A DNA stretch of 64,000 bases from an uncultured Chthonomonas sp. Lineage in GTDB: Bacteria > Armatimonadota > Chthonomonadetes > Chthonomonadales > Chthonomonadaceae. This document shows, piece after piece, positions 44,245-53,438 of the stretch; the first letter of the stretch is position 1; every line of letters starts with the position of its first letter. A model generated the notes under the pieces. It did no database searches. It saw nothing but the letters and a program-made list of their open reading frames with translations, and was not told the DNA's origin. The DNA lies in the NCBI GenBank assembly GCA_903919615.1, contig CAIXIX010000456.1, positions 32,541-96,540 of the forward strand. Direction: 5' to 3'. The position numbers and the translations under genes are program-made.

Positions 44245-45822
44245 ATGACCGATCCTAGTAGTGTCGAACAATCCGCGGAACGACGCCCTTACGGTTTAAG
44301 GCTCGCACTTCTCGCGGGCGTTCTGCTCTGGCTATCCTGCCCGGCTGCAAATTTGTGGCCGCTTGCGTGGATAGCTGTATGCCCACTGATTTTATCCATT
44401 TCTCGAGCCGGTCGATTTCGACAGGCGCTGTGGCGCGGGTACATCTTTGGCTGGGTCTATTTAGGTATTGTGTGGTACTGGACCGGCACCATCATATCAT
44501 CCTGGACCCATTCTGCCATTGGCTGGGTCGCGTGGTTCGCTCTCACCCTGCTCTTAGCTCTCTTCTATGCGCTCTGGGCAGGATTCGCCTGGCTGATCTG
44601 GCAAAGCCAGACTGGTTGGCGTCGCGTTATCGGGATTGCCGCGGCCTGGACCGCGATGGAGTATCTAAGAACGGTTGGTACAATCGGCATGCCGTGGGCG
44701 CAGGTTAGCTACACGCAGACTTTGTGCCTGCCTATGATTCAGATTGCAGATATCACAGGCGCGGTTGGAGTGAGCTTTCTTGTCGTGCTGTTTAATGCGG
44801 CGCTCGCAGATTATTGGTCTCTAGCAAACCCAAGAGATTGGAAGCGCTCACAAATTCCGCTGGCAGCCGCAACCGCCGCGATCGCCTGTCTTTATGGAAT
44901 TTTCAAGCTCTTTAGCCCGGTTCATGCGCCGACCATTGTCGCTGCAGCGATGCAGCCGAATTTTCACGCGACGGGAGACACGAATACCCTGCGAGATCTG
45001 AGCGTGATTTCAAAGCTAACCCAAGAGGCCCAGGAGCATCAGAACAGTGCAGGTTCGGACCCTATCTCTCTATTCGTTTGGCCGGAGGGCGCATCACCCG
45101 GTGATGCCGTCAACGACAACGCTGCACGCTCGACTTTGATCTCAATCTCAGAACATTCGAGGGCCGCGCTCACCACAGGTTCACAAGTCGTGGAACCTAG
45201 ATCACGCAAAGAGTACAACTCATCGGTGCTATTTACGCCCGATGGCGCCGAGCCACAAAGGTACGACAAGCAGCACCTGGTGCCGTTTGGAGAGTTTATT
45301 CCGTTCCGATCTGCGCTGCCCGAATTTCTCGACAGCACCTTTCAATTCCCGCCGACGGACATTGTGCCGGGAAGCGGAAATCGGCCCCTTAACTTTGTCG
45401 ATTTGCATGGCACGTCTGTTTCTCTCGGGCCATTTATCTGCTACGAATCGGTGTACCCGGCTTACGCGAGGCACATGGCCACGGCCGGCGCCAATCTGCT
45501 GATTAACCAGAGCAATGACGACTGGCTGCAGAGCGATTCGGGGATAGAACAGCACCTTTCGGCCGTGGTGATGCGGGCTGTGGAGAATCGCCGAGACACT
45601 GTTCGATCAACATCTACCGGGATAACATGCATCATCGATTCCAGAGGACGGCGATCCGGGGCCGTCCCCACCTACTCGCCAGGCTATGTTGTGAAACGAG
45701 TGCACCTGTTGAGTGACAAGTCGCTCTATACTCGCCTTGGGGATTGGTTCCCGCTTTCGTGCATCCTCTTTACGGCTCTATTAATCTATGGCAGTAGAAT
45801 TAAGAAGGTAGTGACCCATTGA
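44245..45822 (+). CDS. lnt: Apolipoprotein N-acyltransferase
   Basis: 525 residues. N-terminal membrane segments followed by a CN-hydrolase (nitrilase-fold) domain. The catalytic triad is visible: Glu in WPEGASPG, Lys in DKQHLVPFGEFIP and Cys in GPFICYESVYP. Lnt transfers the third acyl chain to the N-terminal Cys of lipoproteins in the inner membrane, the last step of maturation in diderms. Chosen start ATG at 44245; longer in-frame starts overlap the divergent gene. The next gene begins inside its stop codon. Confidence 0.95.
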   Translation: MTDPSSVEQSAERRPYGLRLALLAGVLLWLSCPAANLWPLAWIAVCPLILSISRAGRFRQALWRGYIFGWVYLGIVWYWTGTIISSWTHSAIGWVAWFALTLLLALFYALWAGFAWLIWQSQTGWRRVIGIAAAWTAMEYLRTVGTIGMPWAQVSYTQTLCLPMIQIADITGAVGVSFLVVLFNAALADYWSLANPRDWKRSQIPLAAATAAIACLYGIFKLFSPVHAPTIVAAAMQPNFHATGDTNTLRDLSVISKLTQEAQEHQNSAGSDPISLFVWPEGASPGDAVNDNAARSTLISISEHSRAALTTGSQVVEPRSRKEYNSSVLFTPDGAEPQRYDKQHLVPFGEFIPFRSALPEFLDSTFQFPPTDIVPGSGNRPLNFVDLHGTSVSLGPFICYESVYPAYARHMATAGANLLINQSNDDWLQSDSGIEQHLSAVVMRAVENRRDTVRSTSTGITCIIDSRGRRSGAVPTYSPGYVVKRVHLLSDKSLYTRLGDWFPLSCILFTALLIYGSRIKKVVTH

Positions 45823-46559
45823 AGCTCGATTCGGTTTGGATTCCATCGTGCGGAGTAAGGCTAGCCGGTCTCTCTTATAGACCCGAGGCGAGGCATAAGT
45901 ACCTTACAGTTATCCTTTCCCACGGATTCACATCCGGCAAGTATAGCCTCGATGGGCTCGCCTGCTATCTGTGCAATAACGGTTACCCATGCCTTACATT
46001 TGATGCTATCGGCCACAAGCTTGGAGCTTCCGGCGGATCTATGGACCGAATTGAGCAGGCGGCCGAGGGTGTTCAGGATGCCATCTCATGGGTTCGAACG
46101 AATTGTAAAACGGATGGAATCGTTTTGGTTGGGCACTCGATGGGCGCTGCGGCCTCCATGCAGGCTGCGGCATGGGATCGAACGTTCAGGCAGGAAAACA
46201 GCGCTTTGCCGGCAATCGTTGGTCTGGTTTCTATCTGCATGGGACTTGACCCCGAGCGAGGGTTTGAGAGTGTGGCAGGCGCCTCGATGCTGGCCGCTCG
46301 GGCCGATCATGTAACCGGTGCGCCACCGATAGAACTCTTGAAAGGGTTGAACGGATTGATTGCTTCGGCGCCCGCATTGAACGGACTGCCCTGCCTTGTG
46401 ATCGCGGCAAAGAGCGATATCTTGCTGCCAGTTAACCGGGTTGAGGAGCTTTGTGGACGGCTTGGAGAGAAGGCGGAGTTGAAGGTGATTGATGCGATGC
46501 ATCTCGATGCGCCGGACAGAGCACGCGGAGCGATTGCGAGTTGGATGGATGCAAGGTGA
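45819..46559 (+). CDS. Alpha/beta hydrolase, serine-peptidase-like
   Basis: 246 residues. Alpha/beta-hydrolase fold: oxyanion region ILSHGFTSGKYSLDG, nucleophile GHSMG, and C-terminal Asp and His in VIAAKSDILLPV and DAMHLDAP. Close in pattern to S33-like esterases/peptidases. The TTG start overlaps the lnt stop (TTGA), so translation is coupled. A role with lipoprotein maturation is possible but not shown. An octamer array starts immediately after the TGA. Confidence 0.8.
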   Translation: MKLDSVWIPSCGVRLAGLSYRPEARHKYLTVILSHGFTSGKYSLDGLACYLCNNGYPCLTFDAIGHKLGASGGSMDRIEQAAEGVQDAISWVRTNCKTDGIVLVGHSMGAAASMQAAAWDRTFRQENSALPAIVGLVSICMGLDPERGFESVAGASMLAARADHVTGAPPIELLKGLNGLIASAPALNGLPCLVIAAKSDILLPVNRVEELCGRLGEKAELKVIDAMHLDAPDRARGAIASWMDAR

Positions 46560-46591
46560 TTGGGTAATTCGGTAACGGGGTAAGAGGGTAA
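46560..46591 (+). repeat. Period-8 array, NNNGGTAA x4
   Basis: TTGGGTAA, TTCGGTAA, CGGGGTAA and GAGGGTAA, perfect 8-base period, beginning at the base after the stop codon of the hydrolase gene. Confidence 0.9.
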
Positions 46592-46596
46592 TGGGA

Positions 46597-46638
46597 GGTG
46601 TTTGGTTTGCGGTGTTAGGTTTTTGGTGTTTGGATGTA
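46597..46638 (+). repeat. Period-7 array, GGTNTTN x6
   Basis: GGTGTTT, GGTTTGC, GGTGTTA, GGTTTTT, GGTGTTT and GGATGTA, immediately after the octamer array. This is the best-preserved composite of the two families. Confidence 0.9.
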
Positions 46639-46663
46639 CGTGCCTCCAGTGAACTAATAACAC

Positions 46664-47389
46664 CTAGTGTACTCCTGCTATATGCACAATCACATAGATA
46701 GCGCTAGCGCCGAGGCCAGCCAGCCCGATCGTTGCGGGGCTGCGCTTTTGCTTCCAGCCTTCCACCAGCAAATCGCACGCGCCGATATACAGAAAGAATC
46801 CACCAAAGAGCCCCAGGAGCGTCCCGAGGACGGGTCCTGAGACCGCGACAAACCCGGCGGACGCTGCACCTACGACAGGTGCAAGCGCATCTACAATAAG
46901 CCAACCATTGACATGTTTCGGGCGGTTGGTATTTCTGAGAGCCGTGCTCACAGTGTTGACGCCATCCACAAAATCGTGAGCCAGGACGGCAATGGATGTC
47001 ACAGCTCCTATCGCGCCAGATACCTTAAAAGCGAGACCGATCGCAAAGCCATCCAGCAGGCTGTGCATCGCAAAGCTCACTAGCGCCGCGTCAGCACGGC
47101 TTGCGCCACCAGTGTTTGGCTCACGCGATGCCGAGTCGGTATAGGCTGGCAGGAGTCTGTACAGAATCGTGTAGAGCGTAAAGCCAAGGAGCGCTGCGGA
47201 ATAGGCTCTGTGTGGGTTGAGGTCGCGCGCTTCCGGCACAAGGTCGAAAAGCGCTACACCCAACACCGCCCCAGCGCTGAAACCTGGCAGCCATGTATGA
47301 TCTTGCCCCGTTCGCAAGGCAAAGCGACCTCCGGCAAAGGTCGCTCCCGCCGCAAATAAAGCAACTGTAACTGGAAAATACGAGATCAT
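46664..47389 (-). CDS. ZIP-family metal transporter
   Basis: 241 residues, about eight membrane segments. ZIP signatures HSLLDGFAIG in helix IV and HDFVDGVNT in helix V form the conserved metal-binding site. ZIP proteins import Zn, Fe or Mn, although bacterial relatives vary. The gene is convergent with the hydrolase gene. It could counterbalance the exporter at 2969 but no regulatory link is seen. Confidence 0.88.
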   Translation of the reverse strand: MISYFPVTVALFAAGATFAGGRFALRTGQDHTWLPGFSAGAVLGVALFDLVPEARDLNPHRAYSAALLGFTLYTILYRLLPAYTDSASREPNTGGASRADAALVSFAMHSLLDGFAIGLAFKVSGAIGAVTSIAVLAHDFVDGVNTVSTALRNTNRPKHVNGWLIVDALAPVVGAASAGFVAVSGPVLGTLLGLFGGFFLYIGACDLLVEGWKQKRSPATIGLAGLGASAIYVIVHIAGVH

Positions 47390-47437
47390 TACTAAACAGC
47401 CTTAAGATGGCAGAAACGGAGCAAGCCCATACAGAAC

Positions 47438-47468
47438 AAAAGCCTGCCCGGTTTACGACCGGCCAGGC
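47438..47468 (-). terminator. Sigma-factor gene terminator
   Basis: GCCTGCCCGGT (47442-47452) and ACCGGCCAGGC (47458-47468) pair with one mismatch; on the minus strand a T-run (47441-47438) follows. Confidence 0.8.
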
Positions 47469-47501
47469 CTCTATTCTAAACACTCTGAAGCACCGCCGCT
47501 A

Positions 47502-48572
47502 TCAGGACATAAGGTCCCGTAGGCGGCACTTGCGGCCACGCTTCCGCAGTTTCGCGAGAGCGGACGATTCGATCTGTCGAACGCGCTCGCGCGTTACTTC
47601 CAGAGCTCTGCCAACCTCTTCCAGCGTGCGAGGCTCATCGCCATCCAGGCCGTAGCGAAGAAGGATGACATCTTTTTCTCGTGGAGTGAGCTCATCGAGA
47701 GCTGCCATCAGCTCGTCTCTGAGTGCGCCACGGGTCGCCTCTGCCACAGGATTGTGGGCATCTGGCGCCGGAATAAGGTCTGCAAGGCGGCTCTCACCCT
47801 CTTCGCCAATAGGCGTTTCGAGGGAGAGCGGCTCGATGGCTCCGCGGAGCAGATCGCCGAGCTTCTCTTCGGTCATCTTAAGCGCTTCCGCCAGCTCTGC
47901 ACGAGTAGGCATTCGCCCAAGCTTCTCGCGGAGTGTGCCGCGCGTCTTGTTAATACGTCCCAGAGTATCGGTGACGTGAACTGGAAGGCGGATCAGTCGG
48001 GCCTGGTCTGCGATGGCGCGGCTGATAGCTCTGCGAATCCACCAGATTGCATAGGTGCTGAACCGGTATCCCTTACGGTAGTTGAATCTTTCAACTGCGC
48101 GTATCAGGCCGATCGTCCCCTCCTGCATGAGATCCTCGATCGGCAATCCATGTCCCAGATAGCGTCGGGCAACCGATGCGACCAGCCTCAGGTTTGCGAG
48201 AACAAGCGTGTTCTTGGCGTCTTCAGCATCCAGCGCGCTCCGCGGGCTTTCCATACGCTTCGCGAGGGAGATCTCTTGCTCGTGCGTTAGCAGCGCCACT
48301 CGGCCTGCTCGCCGCAACCATGCCTGAGTGCTCTCCTCCAGATCCGTTGGCCCCAGCTCCTCTGCCGTTGGCTCACGATCCTCGGATGCGTTATTTTCAG
48401 TCTTCTCGCCCTGCTTCGCCGCCTCGTACACATCGAGGATCGCATCGATCTCTTCCGGATCGTTCAGCGTCTCGTTCCTGCTCAGAGTTTCGACGATCTG
48501 AGGGTCGATAGCCAGCGTGCTTCGATCCCTGCTTCTGGGCGCCTCTTTTTTTGTTTTCGTCTTGACGGGCAT
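47502..48572 (-). CDS. RpoD/SigA-family RNA polymerase sigma factor
   Basis: 356 residues. A Lys/Glu-rich N-terminus lacking the usual long region 1.1; region 1.2 [17 protein letters not shown]; region 2 [30 protein letters not shown] and [17 protein letters not shown]; region 3; region 4 [16 protein letters not shown] and [20 protein letters not shown]. It directs core polymerase to -35/-10 promoters. It may be the primary or a group-2 sigma factor. AGGAGGG precedes the ATG. The upstream region of about 680 bases is unusually long. Confidence 0.9.
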   Translation of the reverse strand: MPVKTKTKKEAPRSRDRSTLAIDPQIVETLSRNETLNDPEEIDAILDVYEAAKQGEKTENNASEDREPTAEELGPTDLEESTQAWLRRAGRVALLTHEQEISLAKRMESPRSALDAEDAKNTLVLANLRLVASVARRYLGHGLPIEDLMQEGTIGLIRAVERFNYRKGYRFSTYAIWWIRRAISRAIADQARLIRLPVHVTDTLGRINKTRGTLREKLGRMPTRAELAEALKMTEEKLGDLLRGAIEPLSLETPIGEEGESRLADLIPAPDAHNPVAEATRGALRDELMAALDELTPREKDVILLRYGLDGDEPRTLEEVGRALEVTRERVRQIESSALAKLRKRGRKCRLRDLMS

Positions 48573-48919
48573 TACGCCCTCCTTCCTCTCACGAACGAGC
48601 GCCACTTTAAACCACCCTTATACGAAAGTCATTTGGTCCTGTCCGAGCTTCGGTGCCTCGCTAACAGGCCATAGAGATACAGTTCAGCCCAATTGTTCAC
48701 ACCACCGACGATGGCGCAGCATCCCGCTCAGCAAACGCTGGCAGAAAAATCGCCCTTCTGGGCATCGCACACCGGTTTTGACAGATCCGGCAATCGAAAA
48801 GTTGCCGAACTGTGTGATTGCGCACAGAGGCATGAGATGATAAGACCGAGGCAACACGGATGCGCCATCGGCAATATAGATTTTAATGAACCTGCTTATT
48901 CAGTACGTACAGTCCTGAA

Positions 48920-48936
48920 CGATCGTGCCACGATCG
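48920..48936. promoter_or_regulatory. Perfect dyad CGATCGTG-C-CACGATCG
   Basis: 8-bp arms with a single central base, in the long leader of the sigma gene. Suitable as a dimeric repressor site. Confidence 0.45.
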
Positions 48937-49092
48937 GTAGGGTTACTCATTACTATTTCGTCAACGGGCCCGTGCAGGCTTAAACCTGCTCTTAACTTCG
49001 CGCCGAAATTAGTGGCGCGCAATCCCGAGAGGGTTCTAAATCACCGTATGAGGAAGGACCGAATGTCCCAAGAACCAGCGAAACAGCCTCTC

Positions 49093-49101
49093 ATTGTAAC
49101 A
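49093..49101 (-). promoter_or_regulatory. Extended -10 box, candidate sigma-gene promoter
   Basis: TGTTACAAT on the minus strand; a weak TTGATT lies 15 bases upstream. Predicted transcript runs towards the sigma gene. Confidence 0.45.
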
Positions 49102-49252
49102 CAAGTTGCAAAGAATCAACAGTGTAAACCACAAATATCCCAACATTTTTCACTATCGTGCGGCATTCTGGTTTCAGCGGCCGGATAGAGCCCCTGGTTG
49201 CAGATAAGTTGCAGGCACGTGCGCCGAATCGATTCGCCACTTCCCCAACAAC

Positions 49253-51769
49253 TCAAAACTTGTCGGGGAGCAGTCGGGCCCACTGAATCTCGCGCAAATC
49301 GATGGTGACCGGATTATCATTGGTCTGAAAATAACCGCCGACTCGATCTCCGGATATTTCGCACGCTTCCAGCCGAGCGATCTCAGCATTCTGGCCCGGA
49401 GTGCGATACACCATCTCAATGACATTGTGTGTCGCGATGGCATTTGTAACCATGAGGCGTATGAGCGCCGGGTTGTCATAGGCGCCGGCTGGCTTACGCA
49501 GGTCCTGCTCTAGCGCGAGCACAGCCTGATTCCAGGGCTTGCCATCCTCACTGGCCATGCTGCTCCAGGCGATTTTATCCAGCAAGTCGGCGGGCGACTT
49601 CGATTTCGTTGCCGGACGCTTAAGCTTCGATTCATCGACGGCTACTGTGGAGGGCAATTCGTTTGCTGGCAGCGTAACCACTCGACCTTCATCGCACACG
49701 GGCAGGTAGCCCGCTTTACGTAACTCCTTGAGTACCTTTTCCAGGTCGTCGCCCGCAAGAATGGCAACTGTCTCTGAAATGCATCTCACAAAGTAGGGTT
49801 TGAGTTCCCGCCGCGCCTGCAGCTCCTTGAGAAGCATTGGAGAGTTTACTTGCAGATACATTTGCGCGCGCCCAACATGGATATGCCCATGCTTGCCGCC
49901 AACGTCGTTGATCAGATACTCCACGTTTTGTGGAACGCCTGTCCTGGAGTACATGCGGAGAAACTCAAGAATCCGCTCCGGCGTCTCCCCCTGATCCAGG
50001 GCGCGACGGACCGAGTCTCGCGTAATGTGCAGTGACGTTGAGGCGGCGCCCTTCGGCGGAGGATCGGTGAACATCATCAGCCGATACATCGCGTAAGTGT
50101 GCAGGTAGGGCGGGACAAACACCTCGAGATTGGCCTGAACGATAAAGTGCTCTTCGCGCGGAACTGCATCCTCATTTTCGACCTGTGGAGAAGCGCCTGC
50201 AAGCAGCTTCCCGTTACGAGTAAGTCGCAGGGCGATACGCGCCTTGTCGGATTCGGTTGCGACAGATATTGGAGCCACTTCGACCATACCAAGCCAGAAA
50301 AGCGCGCCTCGAAGCATATGTTCGACAAACACGCGAGCCGAATAGCCGTTTCCGTAGTCAAGACTGGTCGATCCGCCTAGCTGCAAGGGCCGGCGGTATA
50401 CGAGGCAAGACTTAATCGAGTCGATCGAAACAAACGCGTCCGGAGACGTCGATTGAGCCTCTGCGAGCAGGCTGAGACAGCACTTTCGCAGGCCGATAAT
50501 GAGCTCCTGCGGCCGATATTCGTTGCTTCGGCCCAGTGGTTCGTCAAAGACTTCGGCCCACACAGTGCCGCCCAGCCATGCGCCAACTAGCACATTCATC
50601 TGCTCAGCCGGTGCAAGACTCATCCACGCAATTCCCACCTCGGTAACTCTGTACAGGCTGCGATCGCCCTCCGGTGCGGCGAGTCCCGCCTGGCGTGCTG
50701 TCGCGTAAACAAAGGTTGCGTAATCTTCGTCAGGAATGCTTAGATTTCGCGCAATGTTCTTAAGGGTCGCTTTATGGATGTGCCCGGTGTTCGTTCGGGG
50801 AGCGTCCTGCGTAGTAAAGAAGCTGAGCATGTTGACAAGATCGCGAATGAGATCCTGATGTGTGCGAGGAGCGCCCGATATTGCATCTACGGGTGCAGGG
50901 ACAGGTTCCGGCTCGGTCCAATACTCGGCAGACTCGTCGCCGTGAATCGCCCGGAGCAGATCGCCAGGCAGAACAAGGTGGAGGTTGTATCCGTATCCGG
51001 CAGTTACAACGTAAAGCAGCCCCATGGCCAGCAGGCAATCGACAGAGTTGCGCTCATGCCCCTGCTTCCATCGGTTCTGCCAGTCGTACCGGAAGAAGTC
51101 CTCAGTCTTGCCGCCGAGAACGGCATTTGCCACATCTACCGGCGTGGCGCTGCCGCCCATTTTTACCAGATATTGAATGACGTCTTGTTCTTCGTCGGTT
51201 AATGGCGGGTTGTAGCGTGCCGAGGCTGCTGCGCGCAGAAGCCGTTCTTGAATTAACGCAATGTTCGCGTTTTTTGCGCCAACGAAATCACCCAGCCCAA
51301 TGCGCAACATAATTCGCCGGATTGCAGGGGCATCATAGGTGTTGAGGCAGCGGTTGATACTGTAAAGATCGGCAAGCGACGCGGGGGTCATGTGGCGAAC
51401 CACATCGGGCACGTAAACGACGGGACCCACTCGGAAAGCGAGGCCTTTTTCTTCCAGACCGTTCATCACCCGTTTCAGGGGCGCTTCCGTTTTGTCGCCA
51501 CCCGCCGTTTCAACGAGGCGTTCCCAGCTCTCGCCGCGGTGGCTATCGCGATGCGCAGCCATCTGGAGCAGCCGAAGTTCGCGGCTCGTACACGTTGTCA
51601 TCGCATCAGAAACAGAGTGCTGGCGGTTTAGCTCAACTGCGAGAATATTTACCAGGGCTCTCTTATCCGTAGCGCTGAACAGCTTTCGGGGGTCCAGAAT
51701 GCGGCGGCTCACTATGGAGCGCAGCTTCTCAACTGGCAAAGAATAGAGAGCCTCAGCAAACGAAGGCAT
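49253..51769 (-). CDS. Helicase-associated (Helicase_C_3) and WYL-like protein
   Basis: 838 residues. A tandem set of winged-helix-like regions in the N-terminal half (SYPL- and DVANAVLGGKTED-type segments) is followed by a Helicase_C_3-like region (YLQVNSPMLLKELQARRELK and LKELRKAGYLPVCDEGRV). The C-terminal 80 residues resemble a WYL domain (TNAIATHNVIEMVYRTPGQN and GYFQTNDNPVTIDLREIQWA). There is no Walker A, so it is not a helicase itself. Such proteins sit near DNA-repair or stress regulators and may bind nucleic acid ligands. Function unknown. Confidence 0.75.
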   Translation of the reverse strand: MPSFAEALYSLPVEKLRSIVSRRILDPRKLFSATDKRALVNILAVELNRQHSVSDAMTTCTSRELRLLQMAAHRDSHRGESWERLVETAGGDKTEAPLKRVMNGLEEKGLAFRVGPVVYVPDVVRHMTPASLADLYSINRCLNTYDAPAIRRIMLRIGLGDFVGAKNANIALIQERLLRAAASARYNPPLTDEEQDVIQYLVKMGGSATPVDVANAVLGGKTEDFFRYDWQNRWKQGHERNSVDCLLAMGLLYVVTAGYGYNLHLVLPGDLLRAIHGDESAEYWTEPEPVPAPVDAISGAPRTHQDLIRDLVNMLSFFTTQDAPRTNTGHIHKATLKNIARNLSIPDEDYATFVYATARQAGLAAPEGDRSLYRVTEVGIAWMSLAPAEQMNVLVGAWLGGTVWAEVFDEPLGRSNEYRPQELIIGLRKCCLSLLAEAQSTSPDAFVSIDSIKSCLVYRRPLQLGGSTSLDYGNGYSARVFVEHMLRGALFWLGMVEVAPISVATESDKARIALRLTRNGKLLAGASPQVENEDAVPREEHFIVQANLEVFVPPYLHTYAMYRLMMFTDPPPKGAASTSLHITRDSVRRALDQGETPERILEFLRMYSRTGVPQNVEYLINDVGGKHGHIHVGRAQMYLQVNSPMLLKELQARRELKPYFVRCISETVAILAGDDLEKVLKELRKAGYLPVCDEGRVVTLPANELPSTVAVDESKLKRPATKSKSPADLLDKIAWSSMASEDGKPWNQAVLALEQDLRKPAGAYDNPALIRLMVTNAIATHNVIEMVYRTPGQNAEIARLEACEISGDRVGGYFQTNDNPVTIDLREIQWARLLPDKF

Positions 51770-51922
51770 AAGTTAGGACCTCTCGGAAACTGAAAAATGT
51801 GGCGGCGAAACGTTCTCTGCGAGGCGAGGCTTAATTTGACGCCGCAACCTGCAGCCCAAGCGGTTCTTGAGTGACTATTGTAGCACAGGCTCTCTGCCGC
51901 ACGTGGGTACAGGCCGATTCAA

Positions 51923-53437
51923 CTAACTGGTTTCGAAACCTGCGAACAGTCTGTTAGCCATATCGGTTTGCAGGATGTTTTGCGGGTCGCAGCGGCGTTT
52001 AAGTTCGGTAAAGGTGGCTATTGTGTCCGCGCCAAGGTAGGTGCGCGCTGAAGCCTGATCTAGAACACTGTCCTTGGCCATATAAAATCGGCCGTTCGCT
52101 GCCAGAACTATTTGTGTGAGTTCCTTTGTCAGCTTCGCCAGGCGCTCACTGTTTCGCGCCGTGATGGGTATATCGAGCGCGAGGGAGTAGCCGTTAACAC
52201 TATGCGTTAAAAGGAACTCGTCTTTCCGGTGCCTTTTGAACACGCCGAGGTAGGGAATTACTTTCGCGTTGTGGCACGCCTGGAGCTGGCTGTTGAAGCA
52301 GTCCTGCGCAGTCTCTTGCGGCACGAAGCTCTGAAACTGGATGAAGCCGTGCGGGCGATAAACGAACTTCCAGTTCGGCACGTAGTCCAGCAGGAAGGCG
52401 AAGGCAGCGTGAGACTGGCGGACCGTCTTGTGGTTTCCAATGGTGGAGCTCAGCGTGTATTTGGCCCAGTTGACGAGGCGCATACCGAGATCGTTGGATA
52501 GAGGGCCCATCAGACGCCAGAGTATCGATTTTGGCAGAATGCCGAAGATAGTATCTGGCAGCTCCTGGTTTTCTATGCGAAGGGTTTGCGCCGGGTTGGG
52601 ATCGTCGCTGCCATGCAGGTAGTTGGCTTCGTGGACGAGACCGCGGCCGATAAATTTGCCGCGTGCGAAGCAATCTATCCAGCCTACAAAATAGTCGGCG
52701 CGATTGCCACGTTCCTCAAATTTCTGCATGATGTCTGCGATCGAGTTGGTTGCGTATGCATCGACGCTCAACAGGCCGCTTTCGACGTGCTTCATCTTCA
52801 TGCGGATGCGCGTGAAACAGCCAAGCATTCCGATGCCGCCGATGGCTGCGTGGAAGAGATCGGCATTTGCCTCGCGGCTGCAGGTGAGGAGTTCACCGGC
52901 TGCAGTTAGCAGGTCGAAGTCGAGGACATGCTCTCCAACTGGCCCCATCCGATAGTTGTTTTTGCCATGGAAATTCATTCCAAGGGCCCCGCCCATGGTG
53001 ACGAACATGGTGCCGGAAACGACCGGTGGCCACCATCCATCGCCAATGCAATAGCGCCACAGATCCCTGAGCAGTACCCCGGGCTCCACTTCAATGACGC
53101 CAGCCTGAGGGTCCCAGCTGAGAATGCGGTTCATTCTGGTAAGATCGAGCCCGACGGTTTCTCGGCCCATGGAGGCATCGCCGTAGCTTCTGCCTGCGCC
53201 CCTAAGCGCTACTTTGCGGCCGCCTATGCGAGCGATCTCAAACACGTTTCGAATGCCCTCGAGCGTGCTTGGACGATGGACATACTCCATTGCCTCAAGG
53301 TTCATCCCGAACGACTCGACCTGCTCTAACGTTGTAACGGGCAACGCTGTAAACCCAGGTATGGCGTCTGGCTCGAGCGCTGAGGAAACAGGCGCTGCAC
53401 TGGTATCTTCAGGCGCGCTTAGTCTTAGGGCGCTCAT
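51923..53437 (-). CDS. DprE1-like FAD-dependent oxidase
   Basis: 504 residues. FAD_binding_4 domain: ALRGAGRSYGDASMGRET, GGALGMNFHGKNNYRMGPVG and DLLTAAGELLTC; C-terminal ALO-type region with NGRFYMAKDSV, matching the YTAKDS of mycobacterial DprE1. DprE1 oxidises the 2'-OH of decaprenylphosphoryl ribose. The Cys that is the benzothiazinone target in mycobacteria (NICVDFPI) is Ala here (SLALDIPI). It follows the reductase gene by one base. The polyprenyl-ribose substrate is inferred from homology; other lipid sugars are possible. Confidence 0.82.
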   Translation of the reverse strand: MSALRLSAPEDTSAAPVSSALEPDAIPGFTALPVTTLEQVESFGMNLEAMEYVHRPSTLEGIRNVFEIARIGGRKVALRGAGRSYGDASMGRETVGLDLTRMNRILSWDPQAGVIEVEPGVLLRDLWRYCIGDGWWPPVVSGTMFVTMGGALGMNFHGKNNYRMGPVGEHVLDFDLLTAAGELLTCSREANADLFHAAIGGIGMLGCFTRIRMKMKHVESGLLSVDAYATNSIADIMQKFEERGNRADYFVGWIDCFARGKFIGRGLVHEANYLHGSDDPNPAQTLRIENQELPDTIFGILPKSILWRLMGPLSNDLGMRLVNWAKYTLSSTIGNHKTVRQSHAAFAFLLDYVPNWKFVYRPHGFIQFQSFVPQETAQDCFNSQLQACHNAKVIPYLGVFKRHRKDEFLLTHSVNGYSLALDIPITARNSERLAKLTKELTQIVLAANGRFYMAKDSVLDQASARTYLGADTIATFTELKRRCDPQNILQTDMANRLFAGFETS

Positions 53438-53438
53438 G

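Larger units (their letters stand above)
48573..49252. other. 680-base non-coding region upstream of sigma gene
   Basis: Located between two minus-strand genes. It contains a promoter at 49093-49101, a perfect dyad at 48920-48936 and small hairpins near 48974-49020. Short ORFs have no coding features. If the promoter serves the sigma gene, the leader is about 510 bases long. Confidence 0.6.

Noticed and set aside
48517..48840. Plus-strand ORF of 107 codons overlapping the sigma gene start.
   Set aside because: It is mostly antisense to the sigma gene and its leader, and has no family features.
49010..49055. GGTTCTAAATC resembling a tRNA T-arm.
   Set aside because: The T-loop lacks the RA pair and no acceptor or anticodon arm can be drawn around it.
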